From Sphingobacteriales bacterium (GTDB lineage Bacteria > Bacteroidota > Bacteroidia > Chitinophagales > JADIYW01), in the NCBI GenBank assembly GCA_947460245.1, contig CANHGL010000019.1:1-34693 (forward strand): 34,693 nt of DNA, in the 5' to 3' direction. The translations under genes and the position numbers were made by a program. Shown here one piece after another: positions 18,692 to 25,677 of this stretch; the first letter of the stretch is position 1; every line of letters begins with the position of its first letter. Under the pieces are notes generated by a model. That model did not search any database, was not told where the DNA came from, and worked only from the letters and a program-made list of their open reading frames with translations.

Positions 18692-18709
18692 AAAAAGTCC
18701 GGAGGGCTT
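18692..18709 (-). terminator. Probable terminator of the IscA-like gene
   Basis: The minus strand reads AAGCCC-TCC-GGACTT followed by a run of T. The stem is six base pairs with one C-A mismatch. It sits just after the stop of the Fe-S gene and before the HU promoter. Confidence 0.5.
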
Positions 18710-18723
18710 GTATTTGTTGGTGT

Positions 18724-19074
18724 TTACGCTGAAAACGAGGTGCCACAACCACAGGTTTCTGCGGCATTCGGATTATCAAAAATAAATCCCCTGTTATCCA
18801 ATCCTTTTTTGAAATCCAGTGTGCATCCGTGTAAATAAATCTCCTGCGACTTATCAATAAAAATACTTATACCCTGATGGTTGTAGTGGTGGTCGTTTTC
18901 TTTGGCGACATCAAAATCAATAATATAACTAAAGCCTGCGCAGCCACCACCCTTTACCCCTAAGCGGAGTCCGTGCAAAGCATCATAGTTCCCCTTCAAG
19001 AGCAGTGCTCTTATTTCTTCAACAGCGTTTTCTGTGAATGTTACCGGTATAGATGGCTTTATTAAAGTTGTCAT
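18724..19074 (-). CDS. HesB/IscA-family iron-sulfur cluster assembly protein
   Basis: A 116-residue A-type carrier protein that holds and hands over Fe-S clusters (or iron) to apo-proteins. The three invariant cysteines are Cys45 in KGGGCAGFSY and Cys108/Cys110 in ETCGCGTSF. Length is typical of IscA/ErpA/SufA. No isc or suf genes lie next to it; its own promoter at 19096-19125 indicates a stand-alone unit. Aconitase, a common Fe-S client, is in the window but 11 kb away. IscA, ErpA and SufA cannot be told apart here. Confidence 0.95.
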   Translation of the reverse strand: MTTLIKPSIPVTFTENAVEEIRALLLKGNYDALHGLRLGVKGGGCAGFSYIIDFDVAKENDHHYNHQGISIFIDKSQEIYLHGCTLDFKKGLDNRGFIFDNPNAAETCGCGTSFSA

Positions 19075-19095
19075 ATTTACTTAACAGATTGTATG

Positions 19096-19125
19096 CAAAT
19101 TTAGTTCAAAATAATAGGATTTCAA
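19096..19125 (-). promoter_or_regulatory. Promoter of the IscA-like gene (TTG-N19-TAnnTTTG)
   Basis: The minus strand has TTG (19125-19123), a 19-bp spacer, and TAAATTTG (19103-19096), 21 bp before the ATG. This is an exact match to the phylum promoter pattern. Confidence 0.72.
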
Positions 19126-19232
19126 TCCATCATGTTTTATTAATATAAATACTGATTTTCACAAAAAAATACTATAATTTTAGTCTCCGTCTTTATTAAG
19201 TGGGAGATTTTAAAAATCAAAAAATATAGTAC

Positions 19233-19775
19233 ATGGAATTTTCAGATATATTAGAGATGCTTAAGTATGTTGTCCCTTCTTTAGTTACGCTTGGAGGGGT
19301 TTATCTCATTGTCACCACTTTTATAGGGGATGAGAATGAAAGAAGGAAAATGGAGTTAAACAAAACTTTGGTTTTTGAACAGCGTAAAGTGGCATTGCCA
19401 CTGCGTCTTCAGGCTTATGAGCGGATTATTGTCTTTTTAGAAAGAATTCACCCATTCAGTTTGCTTTCCAGGGTATATCAGCCCAATATGCTGGTTACGG
19501 AATTTCAGTTAGAGCTCATCAAAACTATCCGTATAGAATTTGAGTATAATCTTTCCCAGCAGATTTATATCAATAGTGATTCGTGGCAAATGATTGCTAC
19601 GGCAAAAGAAGAAACGATAAAGGTGATTAACCTTTTTGCTTCTAAGATGCCAGACGATGCGGATGGATCTGAGCTGAGTAAAGCTATTTTTAGTTATTAC
19701 ATGGAAACCCGTCAGGAGATTCCTGTACAGGTCGCTATAAACTTTGTAAAAGATGATGTTAAGAGTCTATTCTAA
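19233..19775 (+). CDS. Membrane-anchored conserved hypothetical protein
   Basis: A 180-residue protein I do not recognise functionally. It has one N-terminal membrane segment (about 12-31, YVVPSLVTLGGVYLIVTTFI), then a charged linker ENERRKMELNKTL and a largely alpha-helical cytoplasmic body (LQAYERIIVFLERIHPFSLLSR, EFQLELIKTIRIEFEYNLSQQIYIN, TAKEETIKVINLFASK). Similar single-span helical proteins occur in many Bacteroidota, as far as I recall, without known role. It overlaps the downstream 5'-nucleotidase domain gene by 23 bases, so they are probably translated from one mRNA, but no functional link is shown. Confidence 0.8.
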   Translation: MEFSDILEMLKYVVPSLVTLGGVYLIVTTFIGDENERRKMELNKTLVFEQRKVALPLRLQAYERIIVFLERIHPFSLLSRVYQPNMLVTEFQLELIKTIRIEFEYNLSQQIYINSDSWQMIATAKEETIKVINLFASKMPDDADGSELSKAIFSYYMETRQEIPVQVAINFVKDDVKSLF

Positions 19776-20502
19776 CTTCTTCTTTTTACTGCTGTGTGTA
19801 TTGATTTCCTCTTGTAAGTCTTTCTATCCCACTCAGTTTAGTTCTGCTGTTGTGAAAGTAAATAAAACTTACACACCTGATAGTTCTATTCTGGCTTTCT
19901 ATCATCCGTACAAGGATTCTATTGATAAAATTGTCAGTATACCGATAGTTGTCCTGGAAACCGATCTTACCAAGCAATTGCCCGAAAGTAGTTTAGGGAA
20001 TTTTATGGTAGATATATTACGAGTAAAGGCTACAGAATATACTGGCGATACAATAGATGTGGCTATTCTAAATTATGGTGGCATACGCATACCTTCTTTA
20101 AGTAAAGGAATGCTCACCATCCAGGATGCTTATTTGTTGATGCCCTTTGAGAATTATATAGTAGAACAGGTTTTAACAGGACAGCAGATTAGTGATTTCT
20201 GTGATTCTATCGCAATGAAAAAAGGATGGCCGATATCCGGAATGTCTTTCCGTATAAAGAATGGAGAGGCTATCGATATTAAAATAAATAACGAGCCCTT
20301 GGAAATATCACGGAAGTATAAAGTGGCATTGAATGATTATATAGCCAATGGTGGCGACGGGATGACATTCCTGAAGGCCATCCCGCAAAAACAAACCGGA
20401 GTTCTGTTTCGGGAGGCAATAATACAATACTGGAAAGATCAGGCATTACTCCATCTCGGGGTAACTGCAAAAACGGAAAACAGGATAAGTTATGCAGAAT
20501 AG
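19753..20502 (+). CDS. Lipoprotein with 5'-nucleotidase C-terminal domain
   Basis: A 249-residue protein equivalent to the C-terminal substrate-binding half of UshA-type 5'-nucleotidases. The N-terminus is a lipoprotein signal peptide with lipobox LISSC (Cys at about 21). The domain shows ILNYGGIRIP (the NxGGIR nucleotide-site motif), MPFENYIVEQVLTG with the usual stacking aromatic region, and ALNDYIANGGDGMTF, where Tyr replaces the Phe usual in NDF. The catalytic metal-site domain is absent and is encoded by the next gene, which overlaps by 11 bases. A double ATG at 19753 and 19756 gives two nearly equivalent starts. Confidence 0.9.
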   Translation: MMLRVYSNFFFLLLCVLISSCKSFYPTQFSSAVVKVNKTYTPDSSILAFYHPYKDSIDKIVSIPIVVLETDLTKQLPESSLGNFMVDILRVKATEYTGDTIDVAILNYGGIRIPSLSKGMLTIQDAYLLMPFENYIVEQVLTGQQISDFCDSIAMKKGWPISGMSFRIKNGEAIDIKINNEPLEISRKYKVALNDYIANGGDGMTFLKAIPQKQTGVLFREAIIQYWKDQALLHLGVTAKTENRISYAE

Positions 20503-21427
20503 AAGGGAGTTCTTAAAGTCAGGGGTAGCCGGAGGTGTGCTACTGAGTGCACTTGGAGGTCCTTTTGATCTTCTTGCAGGTAGCGCAAGGGAGGAGCTGA
20601 CGGTATTGCATACCAATGACATGCACAGCCATATTGAACCCTTTGCGGATAACGATAAGAAATACCCAGGTATGGGTGGTGCGGAATATCGTTCTGCAAT
20701 TATTAAGAATATTCGAAGTAAGGCGCAGAATATTTTATTATTGGATGCCGGAGATATCTTTCAGGGTACTCCATATTTCAATTTCTTTCATGGGGATCTG
20801 GATATTGCATTAATGAACAGCATGGGATATGACGCCGCTACCATTGGAAATCACGATTTTGATGGTGGGATAGATAATCTTTCCAGGCAGATTTCAAATG
20901 CTTCCTTTCCTTTTATTAATAGTAATTATGATTTTTCAGGCACCTCTGTAGAAAGTAAGGTGCATAAACATGTTGTTATTCGCAAAGGGGGGATAAAGAT
21001 AGGAATAACAGGCTGTGGTGTAGAATTAGCCGGGCTTGTACCGGATAAGTTATATGCCGGAACAAAGTATTTGGATCCCATTAAGGAGGTTCAGCAACAG
21101 GTAAATATCTTGCGCAGCCAAAAAGATTGTGATTTCATTATCTGTCTGTCTCACCTGGGGTATAAATACGAGGATAATAAGGTTTCCGATATTGTCTTGG
21201 CTCAACAAACGAGCGGTATAGATTTGATTATTGGAGGGCATACGCATACCTTCCTGGAAACCCCAGAAAAACAGCAGAATAAGGAGGGTAAATTGGTGTG
21301 GATTAACCAAGTAGGCTGGGCTGGGCTGCAGATTGGACAGTTTGATTTTATTTTTGAAAAAAAATCAAGAAAAAATGTTGCAAACTATCAAACTGTAATT
21401 GTTGATAAAAAATCAATAGAAAAATAA
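20492..21427 (+). CDS. Metallophosphatase domain of a split 5'-nucleotidase (Tat-type signal)
   Basis: A 311-residue calcineurin-like phosphoesterase corresponding to the N-terminal half of UshA. All metal-site motifs are visible: VLHTNDMHSHIEP, DAGDIFQGTPYF, GNHDFDGG, SHLGYKYE and GGHTHTF. The N-terminus NRREFLKSGVAGGVLLSALGG has twin arginines followed by a hydrophobic stretch, suggesting export by the Tat pathway. The substrate-binding half is the preceding lipoprotein gene, so the two proteins may assemble in the periplasm. The substrate (nucleotides or UDP-sugars) is inferred from family only. Confidence 0.93.
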   Translation: MQNRREFLKSGVAGGVLLSALGGPFDLLAGSAREELTVLHTNDMHSHIEPFADNDKKYPGMGGAEYRSAIIKNIRSKAQNILLLDAGDIFQGTPYFNFFHGDLDIALMNSMGYDAATIGNHDFDGGIDNLSRQISNASFPFINSNYDFSGTSVESKVHKHVVIRKGGIKIGITGCGVELAGLVPDKLYAGTKYLDPIKEVQQQVNILRSQKDCDFIICLSHLGYKYEDNKVSDIVLAQQTSGIDLIIGGHTHTFLETPEKQQNKEGKLVWINQVGWAGLQIGQFDFIFEKKSRKNVANYQTVIVDKKSIEK

Positions 21428-21449
21428 TTTTTTTATTAACAAAAAATAT

Positions 21450-21497
21450 ATGAAATTAGAACCCTCGGTTACTGACCAATCTTATAATTCTAAATAA
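21450..21497 (+). other. Possible 15-codon leader ORF before dnaA
   Basis: ATG at 21450 opens a 15-codon frame (MKLEPSVTDQSYNSK) that stops at 21495-21497, 14 bases before the dnaA ATG. It follows an A-rich run resembling local translation starts. It may be chance, and no similarity is claimed. Confidence 0.25.
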
Positions 21498-21511
21498 AAC
21501 GATTAGAGCGT

Positions 21512-22948
21512 ATGAAAAACAAGCATGAACTTGTGTGGGAAAATTGTCTGAAGATAATAAAAGATAACATTAACGTACAAAGCTTCAAAACATGGTTTGA
21601 GCCTATTAAACCGGTGAAATTAGATGCAAAAATCCTTACGATACAGGTTCCCAGTCAATTTTTCTATGAGTGGCTGGAAGAACACTATGTAACCCTGTTG
21701 AGAAAGACCATAAAGAGAGAATTGGGAGATGATGCTAAGTTGGAATACAGAATCCTGGTAGATGCCTCTAGTGGTGCTAAGGCAGATGGAAGAACAATTG
21801 ATGTTCCAAATTACCGAGAAGGTGTTTATGGTACGAATGAAGTTTCTATGCCTGCAGTTTTTACCAGTCCTATGGTGAAGAATCCATTTGTGATTCCAGG
21901 TTTAAAGAAGATTCATGTGGATTCTCAATTGAATCCTAACTACACATTTGATTCCTTTATAGAAGGAGATTGTAATAAATTTGCAAGAAGTGCAGGTATG
22001 GCGGTTGCGAAGACTCCCGGAGGTACTGCTTTCAATCCATTAGTAATATATGGTGGAGTGGGCTTAGGTAAAACACATCTTGCGCAGGCCATCGGAAATT
22101 TTATAAAAGTAAATAACTCCATAAAAACTGTTTTATATGTAAGCTCTGAGAAGTTTACGAATCAGTTTTTGACCGCAATAAAAGATAACAGCACCAATGA
22201 TTTTATTCATTTCTATCAGCAGATAGATGTATTGCTGATTGATGATATCCAGTTCTTTGCTAACAAAACAAAAACGCAGGATATTTTCTTCCATATTTTT
22301 AATCACTTACACCAAAATGGCAAGCAGCTGATTTTAACATCAGATCGTGCGCCAAAGGATTTGGAGAATATGGAAGAGCGTTTATTATCCCGCTTTAAAT
22401 GGGGTTTAACGACAGATTTGCAGTGTCCGGATTATGAAACTCGTATTACAATTCTGGAAAAGAAATTGCATGCAGATGGTATAGAAATGCATGAAGATGT
22501 TACCCGTTTTATTGCTACCAATATTAAAACGAATGTGCGCGAGTTAGAAGGTGTATTGACTTCAATATTGGCTCAGGCTACCTTAAACAGACAGGAAATT
22601 ACCCTTGATTTAGCTAAGAAAACGGTAATTAACTTTGTGAAACACGCTACTAAGGAGATTTCATTGGATATGATTCAGAAAACAGTGTGTGATTTCTTTG
22701 AAGTACCAGTAGAAAAATTAAAAGAATCAACACGTAAGCGCCAATTTGTTCAGGCTCGCCAGTTATCTATGTTCTTTGCAAAAGAGTATACAAAATCTTC
22801 TTTGAAGGCTATAGGGCAGCAGTTTGGCGGTCGCGACCACAGTACAGTAATTCACTCTTGTCAGGCGGTAAGAAATCTTATCGATACAGATGAAGAATTC
22901 AGAGATTCTGTGGAGGAGTTGAAGAAGCGTATAGAATTAAGTTTATAA
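21512..22948 (+). CDS. dnaA: Chromosomal replication initiator DnaA
   Basis: A 478-residue AAA+ initiator that binds DnaA boxes and opens the origin. Domain I (about 1-85) has WENCLKIIKDNINVQSFKTWFEPI. The AAA+ domain has Walker A GGVGLGKT (181-188), Walker B LLIDDIQFF (Asp244/Asp245) and an arginine-finger region near ERLLSRFKWGLTTDL. C-terminal domain IV carries the DnaA signature GRDHSTVIHSC (from 440). Length is normal. No dnaN, recF or gyrB neighbours and no cluster of TTATCCACA-type boxes are seen next to it, so there is no evidence here for an adjacent oriC. Confidence 0.98.
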   Translation: MKNKHELVWENCLKIIKDNINVQSFKTWFEPIKPVKLDAKILTIQVPSQFFYEWLEEHYVTLLRKTIKRELGDDAKLEYRILVDASSGAKADGRTIDVPNYREGVYGTNEVSMPAVFTSPMVKNPFVIPGLKKIHVDSQLNPNYTFDSFIEGDCNKFARSAGMAVAKTPGGTAFNPLVIYGGVGLGKTHLAQAIGNFIKVNNSIKTVLYVSSEKFTNQFLTAIKDNSTNDFIHFYQQIDVLLIDDIQFFANKTKTQDIFFHIFNHLHQNGKQLILTSDRAPKDLENMEERLLSRFKWGLTTDLQCPDYETRITILEKKLHADGIEMHEDVTRFIATNIKTNVRELEGVLTSILAQATLNRQEITLDLAKKTVINFVKHATKEISLDMIQKTVCDFFEVPVEKLKESTRKRQFVQARQLSMFFAKEYTKSSLKAIGQQFGGRDHSTVIHSCQAVRNLIDTDEEFRDSVEELKKRIELSL

Positions 22949-22962
22949 AACTATTTTGATAG

Positions 22963-22999
22963 TTGTATAGTTCTTTTTTAAATCCTATCTTTGCCGTCC
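22963..22999 (+). promoter_or_regulatory. Promoter of the tRNA-Ser/tRNA-Pro unit
   Basis: TTG (22963-22965), a 20-bp spacer and TATCTTTG (22986-22993) match the Bacteroidota promoter, followed by a GC-rich start region CCGTCC. It lies 38 bp before the first tRNA. The same extended element is found before rpsF. Confidence 0.75.
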
Positions 23000-23031
23000 C
23001 AAAGTTCTTCTACTATTGAAAAATAAAGGGA

Positions 23032-23119
23032 GGTGAGATGGGTGAGTTGGCTTAAACCACCAGTTTGCTAAACTGACGTACGGGTAACTGTACCGAGGGT
23101 TCGAATCCCTCTCTCACCG
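23032..23119 (+). tRNA. tRNA-Ser (anticodon GCT)
   Basis: An 88-nt class II tRNA. Acceptor GGTGAGA pairs with TCTCACC (23112-23118), with discriminator G. The anticodon loop is TTGCTAA, reading AGC/AGT serine codons. A long variable arm (GTAC...GTAC) precedes the T arm GAGGG-TTCGAAT-CCCTC. The top anticodon-stem pair is a C-A mismatch. CCA is not encoded. Confidence 0.95.
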
Positions 23120-23122
23120 CAT

Positions 23123-23197
23123 CGGGATGTAGTTCAGCCCGGTTAGAATGCCTGGTTTGGGACCAGGAGGTCGTTGGTTCGAATCCAGCTATCCCGA
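23123..23197 (+). tRNA. tRNA-Pro (anticodon TGG)
   Basis: A 75-nt tRNA starting three bases after tRNA-Ser. Acceptor CGGGATG pairs with TATCCCG (one G-T), with discriminator A. The anticodon stem CCTGG/CCAGG encloses TTTGGGA, giving anticodon TGG. The T loop is TTCGAAT. CCA is not encoded. It is co-transcribed with tRNA-Ser. Confidence 0.96.
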
Positions 23198-23210
23198 CAC
23201 TAACCAAGAA

Positions 23211-23239
23211 AAAGCCTCACAGTAATGTGGGGCTTTTTT
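23211..23239 (+). terminator. Intrinsic terminator of the tRNA unit
   Basis: A GCCTCACA-GTAA-TGTGGGGC hairpin (eight pairs, one T-G) followed by six T residues, directly after tRNA-Pro. Confidence 0.92.
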
Positions 23240-23476
23240 ACTTTCATAAAAGAAAGAATGCAAGCTGTATCCTACATAGTTGGTTGGTAGAAAAATGAAA
23301 ATGGATTTTAAAATACCACTAAAAAGCACAGTAATAATTAATTGCTCATGCCTGGGTAAAGAAAATTATTGACGAGTTTAAAGAGCTATATTCTCTTGTA
23401 ACTCATTCAAGATGATATAAATTCTAAAAAAAATGTGAATTAAAAGTATTAATTTGAGTGAATTACAATAAAAAAT
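23240..23476. other. AT-rich spacer with a coding-like remnant
   Basis: No complete gene is seen. Bases 23338-23415 read, without an ATG, as a short frame ending HAWVKKIIDEFKELYSL and a few more residues before a stop, which has protein-like composition and may be the end of a decayed gene. The rest is AT-rich and featureless. Confidence 0.3.
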
Positions 23477-23662
23477 ATGTTCAAAAAATTTACAACATCA
23501 GACAAGCTTTTATTTGTTGCAGCTCTATTATCATTGGTATTTTCTGAATTGCTTTATTTTAAAGGCAATAAAGAAGATGGATCTTTTATCGGATTATGGG
23601 TTCCTTCAATTTTAGCATTCGGCATCTATTTAAAATTAATTAATAATTCAAAGAATGATTGA
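23477..23662 (+). CDS. Small two-span membrane protein
   Basis: A 61-residue protein with two hydrophobic segments (about 10-28 and 38-55) joined by a short polar loop GNKEDGS, and charged termini (MFKKFTTSDK, NNSKND). The second segment, FIGLWVPSILAFGIYLKLI, resembles short Bacteroidota membrane proteins of unknown function that I recall only generally. The stop overlaps the start of a 34-residue ORF by eight bases, suggesting a two-gene unit. No promoter of consensus quality is seen immediately upstream. Confidence 0.6.
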   Translation: MFKKFTTSDKLLFVAALLSLVFSELLYFKGNKEDGSFIGLWVPSILAFGIYLKLINNSKND

Positions 23663-23759
23663 GATTATACCATATTTTGCAGGGTTTATAACTTTGCTTT
23701 TTGGATTTGGTTTTGCTTTGGCGATTTACGAGCCGGAGAAAAAAAACAAACAGGATTAG
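23655..23759 (+). CDS. 34-residue single-span membrane peptide
   Basis: ATG at 23655 opens a 34-codon frame (MIEIIPYFAGFITLLFGFGF, then ALAIYEPEKKNKQD), with one membrane span followed by a charged tail. It overlaps the previous small gene by eight bases (ATGATTGA), the same junction type used by mreC/mreD. The span-plus-PEK tail loosely recalls small transporter or oxidase subunits such as KdpF, but there is no neighbouring partner and I do not assign it. It ends seven bases before the convergent DUF2071-like gene. Confidence 0.45.
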   Translation: MIEIIPYFAGFITLLFGFGFALAIYEPEKKNKQD

Positions 23760-23766
23760 TTTTTTC

Positions 23767-24480
23767 TTAAAATGTATTCCTTTTCCAGTTTACAGTTACT
23801 GTTGATCCTTCTGCAAGCAGTATAGAATCTGGCCTTGTATTACTTAGATTTGCAAACGCATTTCCGTACATCATTTTAAAGTCACAATTAATCGTTGATT
23901 CAGATATTTTATTTACCATCCATTTGGGATGATGAATCTGATACTCCTGAGTTTTATTGCCGTCTAATTTAGTGTAGCCAAAATAGCGTTCAAAAATAAA
24001 CGCTTCAATACTGTCTCGTTCAATTTTTTCTTTCATTGTACCTGCACATACAGAGATAGAGTTCCATCTGTTTTGCATTTCCCATTCATAATTTATTTCT
24101 TTTTCTGCACCAAATACCAGCTTATTCTTAGTTGGGATAGAGATATAATGCTCTTTGTAAAGTTTGTTAGCCAATAATGCAACAACTTTAAAGGGTACCG
24201 TTTCATTAATAAACACCACTCCTCTTTTTACTTTATTGCCATCAATCCTTTTTACATAAAATCGGAGATTAATTTCTTCAAATGAACCAAAAAAAGGAAT
24301 TGGAATACCAAATAGACTTGTTTTTTTAAACATGAATCCAACTAAACTAACATAGGTCTTGTCTTTAAAGAAGTCTAGCTCAACACCATTTGGCAGGTAT
24401 GGTGCCAGTGCTGTGGGGTCTACTTCATAATTAGCCATTACCAAATTTTCCCAGTTAGCTTTTAAAAATGTAGTACTCAT
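23767..24480 (-). CDS. DUF2071/YqjF-like protein
   Basis: A 237-residue soluble protein matching the DUF2071 (YqjF) family: the N-terminus with FLKANWENLVMANYEVDPTALAPYLPNGVELDFFKDKTYVSLVGFMF is typical, followed by EEINLRFYVKR and RGVVFINETVPF. The function of the family is unknown; it is structurally related to acetoacetate decarboxylase-like folds as far as I recall. It is transcribed divergently from the DCC-family gene across a 92-bp spacer that contains a perfect dyad. Confidence 0.85.
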   Translation of the reverse strand: MSTTFLKANWENLVMANYEVDPTALAPYLPNGVELDFFKDKTYVSLVGFMFKKTSLFGIPIPFFGSFEEINLRFYVKRIDGNKVKRGVVFINETVPFKVVALLANKLYKEHYISIPTKNKLVFGAEKEINYEWEMQNRWNSISVCAGTMKEKIERDSIEAFIFERYFGYTKLDGNKTQEYQIHHPKWMVNKISESTINCDFKMMYGNAFANLSNTRPDSILLAEGSTVTVNWKRNTF

Positions 24481-24535
24481 GATAAGGCTTATAATACTAC
24501 TTCGAACAATAATAGTTAATCATTGTTCATATTAG

Positions 24536-24551
24536 AGCGTAATTATACGCT
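24536..24551. promoter_or_regulatory. Perfect 6-bp dyad between divergent genes (operator candidate)
   Basis: AGCGTA-ATTA-TACGCT is a perfect inverted repeat in the 92-bp spacer between the DUF2071-like and DCC-family genes. GTTAATC occurs on both sides of it. It could be a regulator site for one or both genes. No regulator gene is nearby. Confidence 0.35.
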
Positions 24552-24572
24552 TAGTGTGGTTAATCTTATTGT

Positions 24573-24962
24573 ATGAATATTGTATTATTTGATGGTGTAT
24601 GTAATCTGTGTAACACTACAGTTGCCTTTTTGATAAAGCATGATAAGCAGGATCAATTGCGCTTTGCAGCTCAGCAATCAGATGCTGGAAAAAATCTCCT
24701 GTTGAAATACAAGATTGATTCCAATTTTAAATCAGTAATACTTATTAAAGAGGGGGAGGTTTTTTATAAATCTGATGCAGTTATTGAGATTTCTAAATTA
24801 ATTACAGGTTGGCCTAAGATGTTTCAACACCTCTCTTTTGTAAAACCTAACTATAGAAATTGGGCCTACAACTGGATAGCAGAAAACAGATATAAGGTGT
24901 TTGGAAAAAAAGAGTTTTGTGCGTTGCCAAATCAAGAGTGGATTGGTAAATTCATCACATAA
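24573..24962 (+). CDS. DCC-family thiol-disulfide oxidoreductase-like protein (DUF393)
   Basis: A 129-residue protein starting IVLFDGVCNLCNTTVAFLIKHD. The DGVCNLC segment (Asp7, Cys10, Cys13) is the DxxCxxC signature that names the DCC family. Later family features are LRFAAQQSDAGKNLL, KSDAVIEI and the C-terminal WIAENRYKVFGKKEFCALP. Members have a thioredoxin-like fold and are presumed redox-active; the partner is unknown. It is cytoplasmic, with no signal peptide. Confidence 0.92.
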   Translation: MNIVLFDGVCNLCNTTVAFLIKHDKQDQLRFAAQQSDAGKNLLLKYKIDSNFKSVILIKEGEVFYKSDAVIEISKLITGWPKMFQHLSFVKPNYRNWAYNWIAENRYKVFGKKEFCALPNQEWIGKFIT

Positions 24963-25033
24963 ATTTCAATGTTTTAAAACGACTGATCAAGATAATAAGT
25001 AGGGCTGATTTTAAGATATAAGAAAATGTATAA

Positions 25034-25366
25034 TTAATACATCAAATGTCTTTTGGAGTTATTGCGCCAGCCGGCCTGGCTCTCATAGTCTACAAAATAA
25101 ATTTTAATATCAGCCTGGCTTTCGTAGTCTACAAAGTAAACTTTCTTCTTTGCCTGAGAAGCGTAATCTGTAAAATACCATTTGCCATTATTATCGCCTG
25201 CCTGACTCTCATATTTCACTTTGTATACTTTCAAATCGGCTTGGCTCTCGTACTTTACTACATATACTTTTACATCAGCCTGGCTGGAGTAATCTACAGT
25301 GTATACTTTTTGGGCGCTAACCGAAATAAATGTAATTACTGCTAAGAGAAGGAATATATTCTTCAT
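25034..25366 (-). CDS. Short secreted protein built of YxSQA repeats (DUF6150-like)
   Basis: A 110-residue protein. The start is placed at the ATG at 25366 because it opens a clean signal peptide (MKNIFLLLAVITFISVSAQ); the longer in-frame reading adds 18 residues without a signal. After cleavage the whole protein is six short units of about 13 residues of the form KVYxVxYxSQAD, the fourth interrupted by DNNGKWYF, and it ends GWRNNSKRHLMY. Alternating hydrophobic and polar residues suggest a beta-rich fold. From memory this resembles Bacteroidota proteins annotated as DUF6150; function unknown. There are no cysteines after the signal peptide. Confidence 0.8.
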   Translation of the reverse strand: MKNIFLLLAVITFISVSAQKVYTVDYSSQADVKVYVVKYESQADLKVYKVKYESQAGDNNGKWYFTDYASQAKKKVYFVDYESQADIKIYFVDYESQAGWRNNSKRHLMY

Positions 25367-25677
25367 GTTATTTTTTTTAAAAATACTAAAAATATAGAAA
25401 TATCTCTCTTTTAAAAGCAAACAGCAGGTTTCATTTTGCGATGGAAATGTTGTAAGGTTTTATAAAAATTTTATAAACGAGGAGATTAGCGAGCGTCGCA
25501 TATTTGTAAAGTATTTGATGGGTTTATGGCGTAAGGCGTTTATAGAATCAATGGAATACAGCAGTTCTTAAAATGAAAACATAAAAACTCATCTTCCGAC
25601 AGTAGCAGTTTGTAAAGCCGCTCGGCTTTCTAGAAAAAGGTTCGCAATCTCCGTGAACCTTTTCTAATTTTTAGTCA
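25367..25677. other. 311-bp spacer between the YxSQA-repeat gene and the DNA polymerase gene
   Basis: No gene is seen. The left part is the AT-rich upstream region of the YxSQA-repeat gene. On the right are a small AAAGCC-GCTC-GGCTTT dyad (25614-25629) and the terminator of the polymerase gene. The middle (about 25440-25600) shows no convincing structure. Confidence 0.6.
25635..25663 (-). terminator. Intrinsic terminator of the Y-family polymerase gene
   Basis: On the minus strand AAAAGGTTC and GAACCTTTT form a nine-pair stem with an 11-nt loop, followed by T residues, 14 bp after the stop codon. Confidence 0.75.

Noticed and set aside
18300-18857. A 185-codon reading of the HU gene
   Set aside because: The first 92 codons cross a consensus promoter and run antisense into the Fe-S gene; only the last 93 codons match HU.
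21428-23031. Replication origin next to dnaA
   Set aside because: I find no cluster of DnaA boxes or unwinding element in the flanking spacers, and dnaN, recF and gyrB are absent.
25034-25345. Repeats of the YxSQA gene as a CRISPR-like array or as plus-strand genes
   Set aside because: The DNA repeats are short, in phase with codons and diverged as expected for a repetitive protein; the plus-strand readings are shadows.
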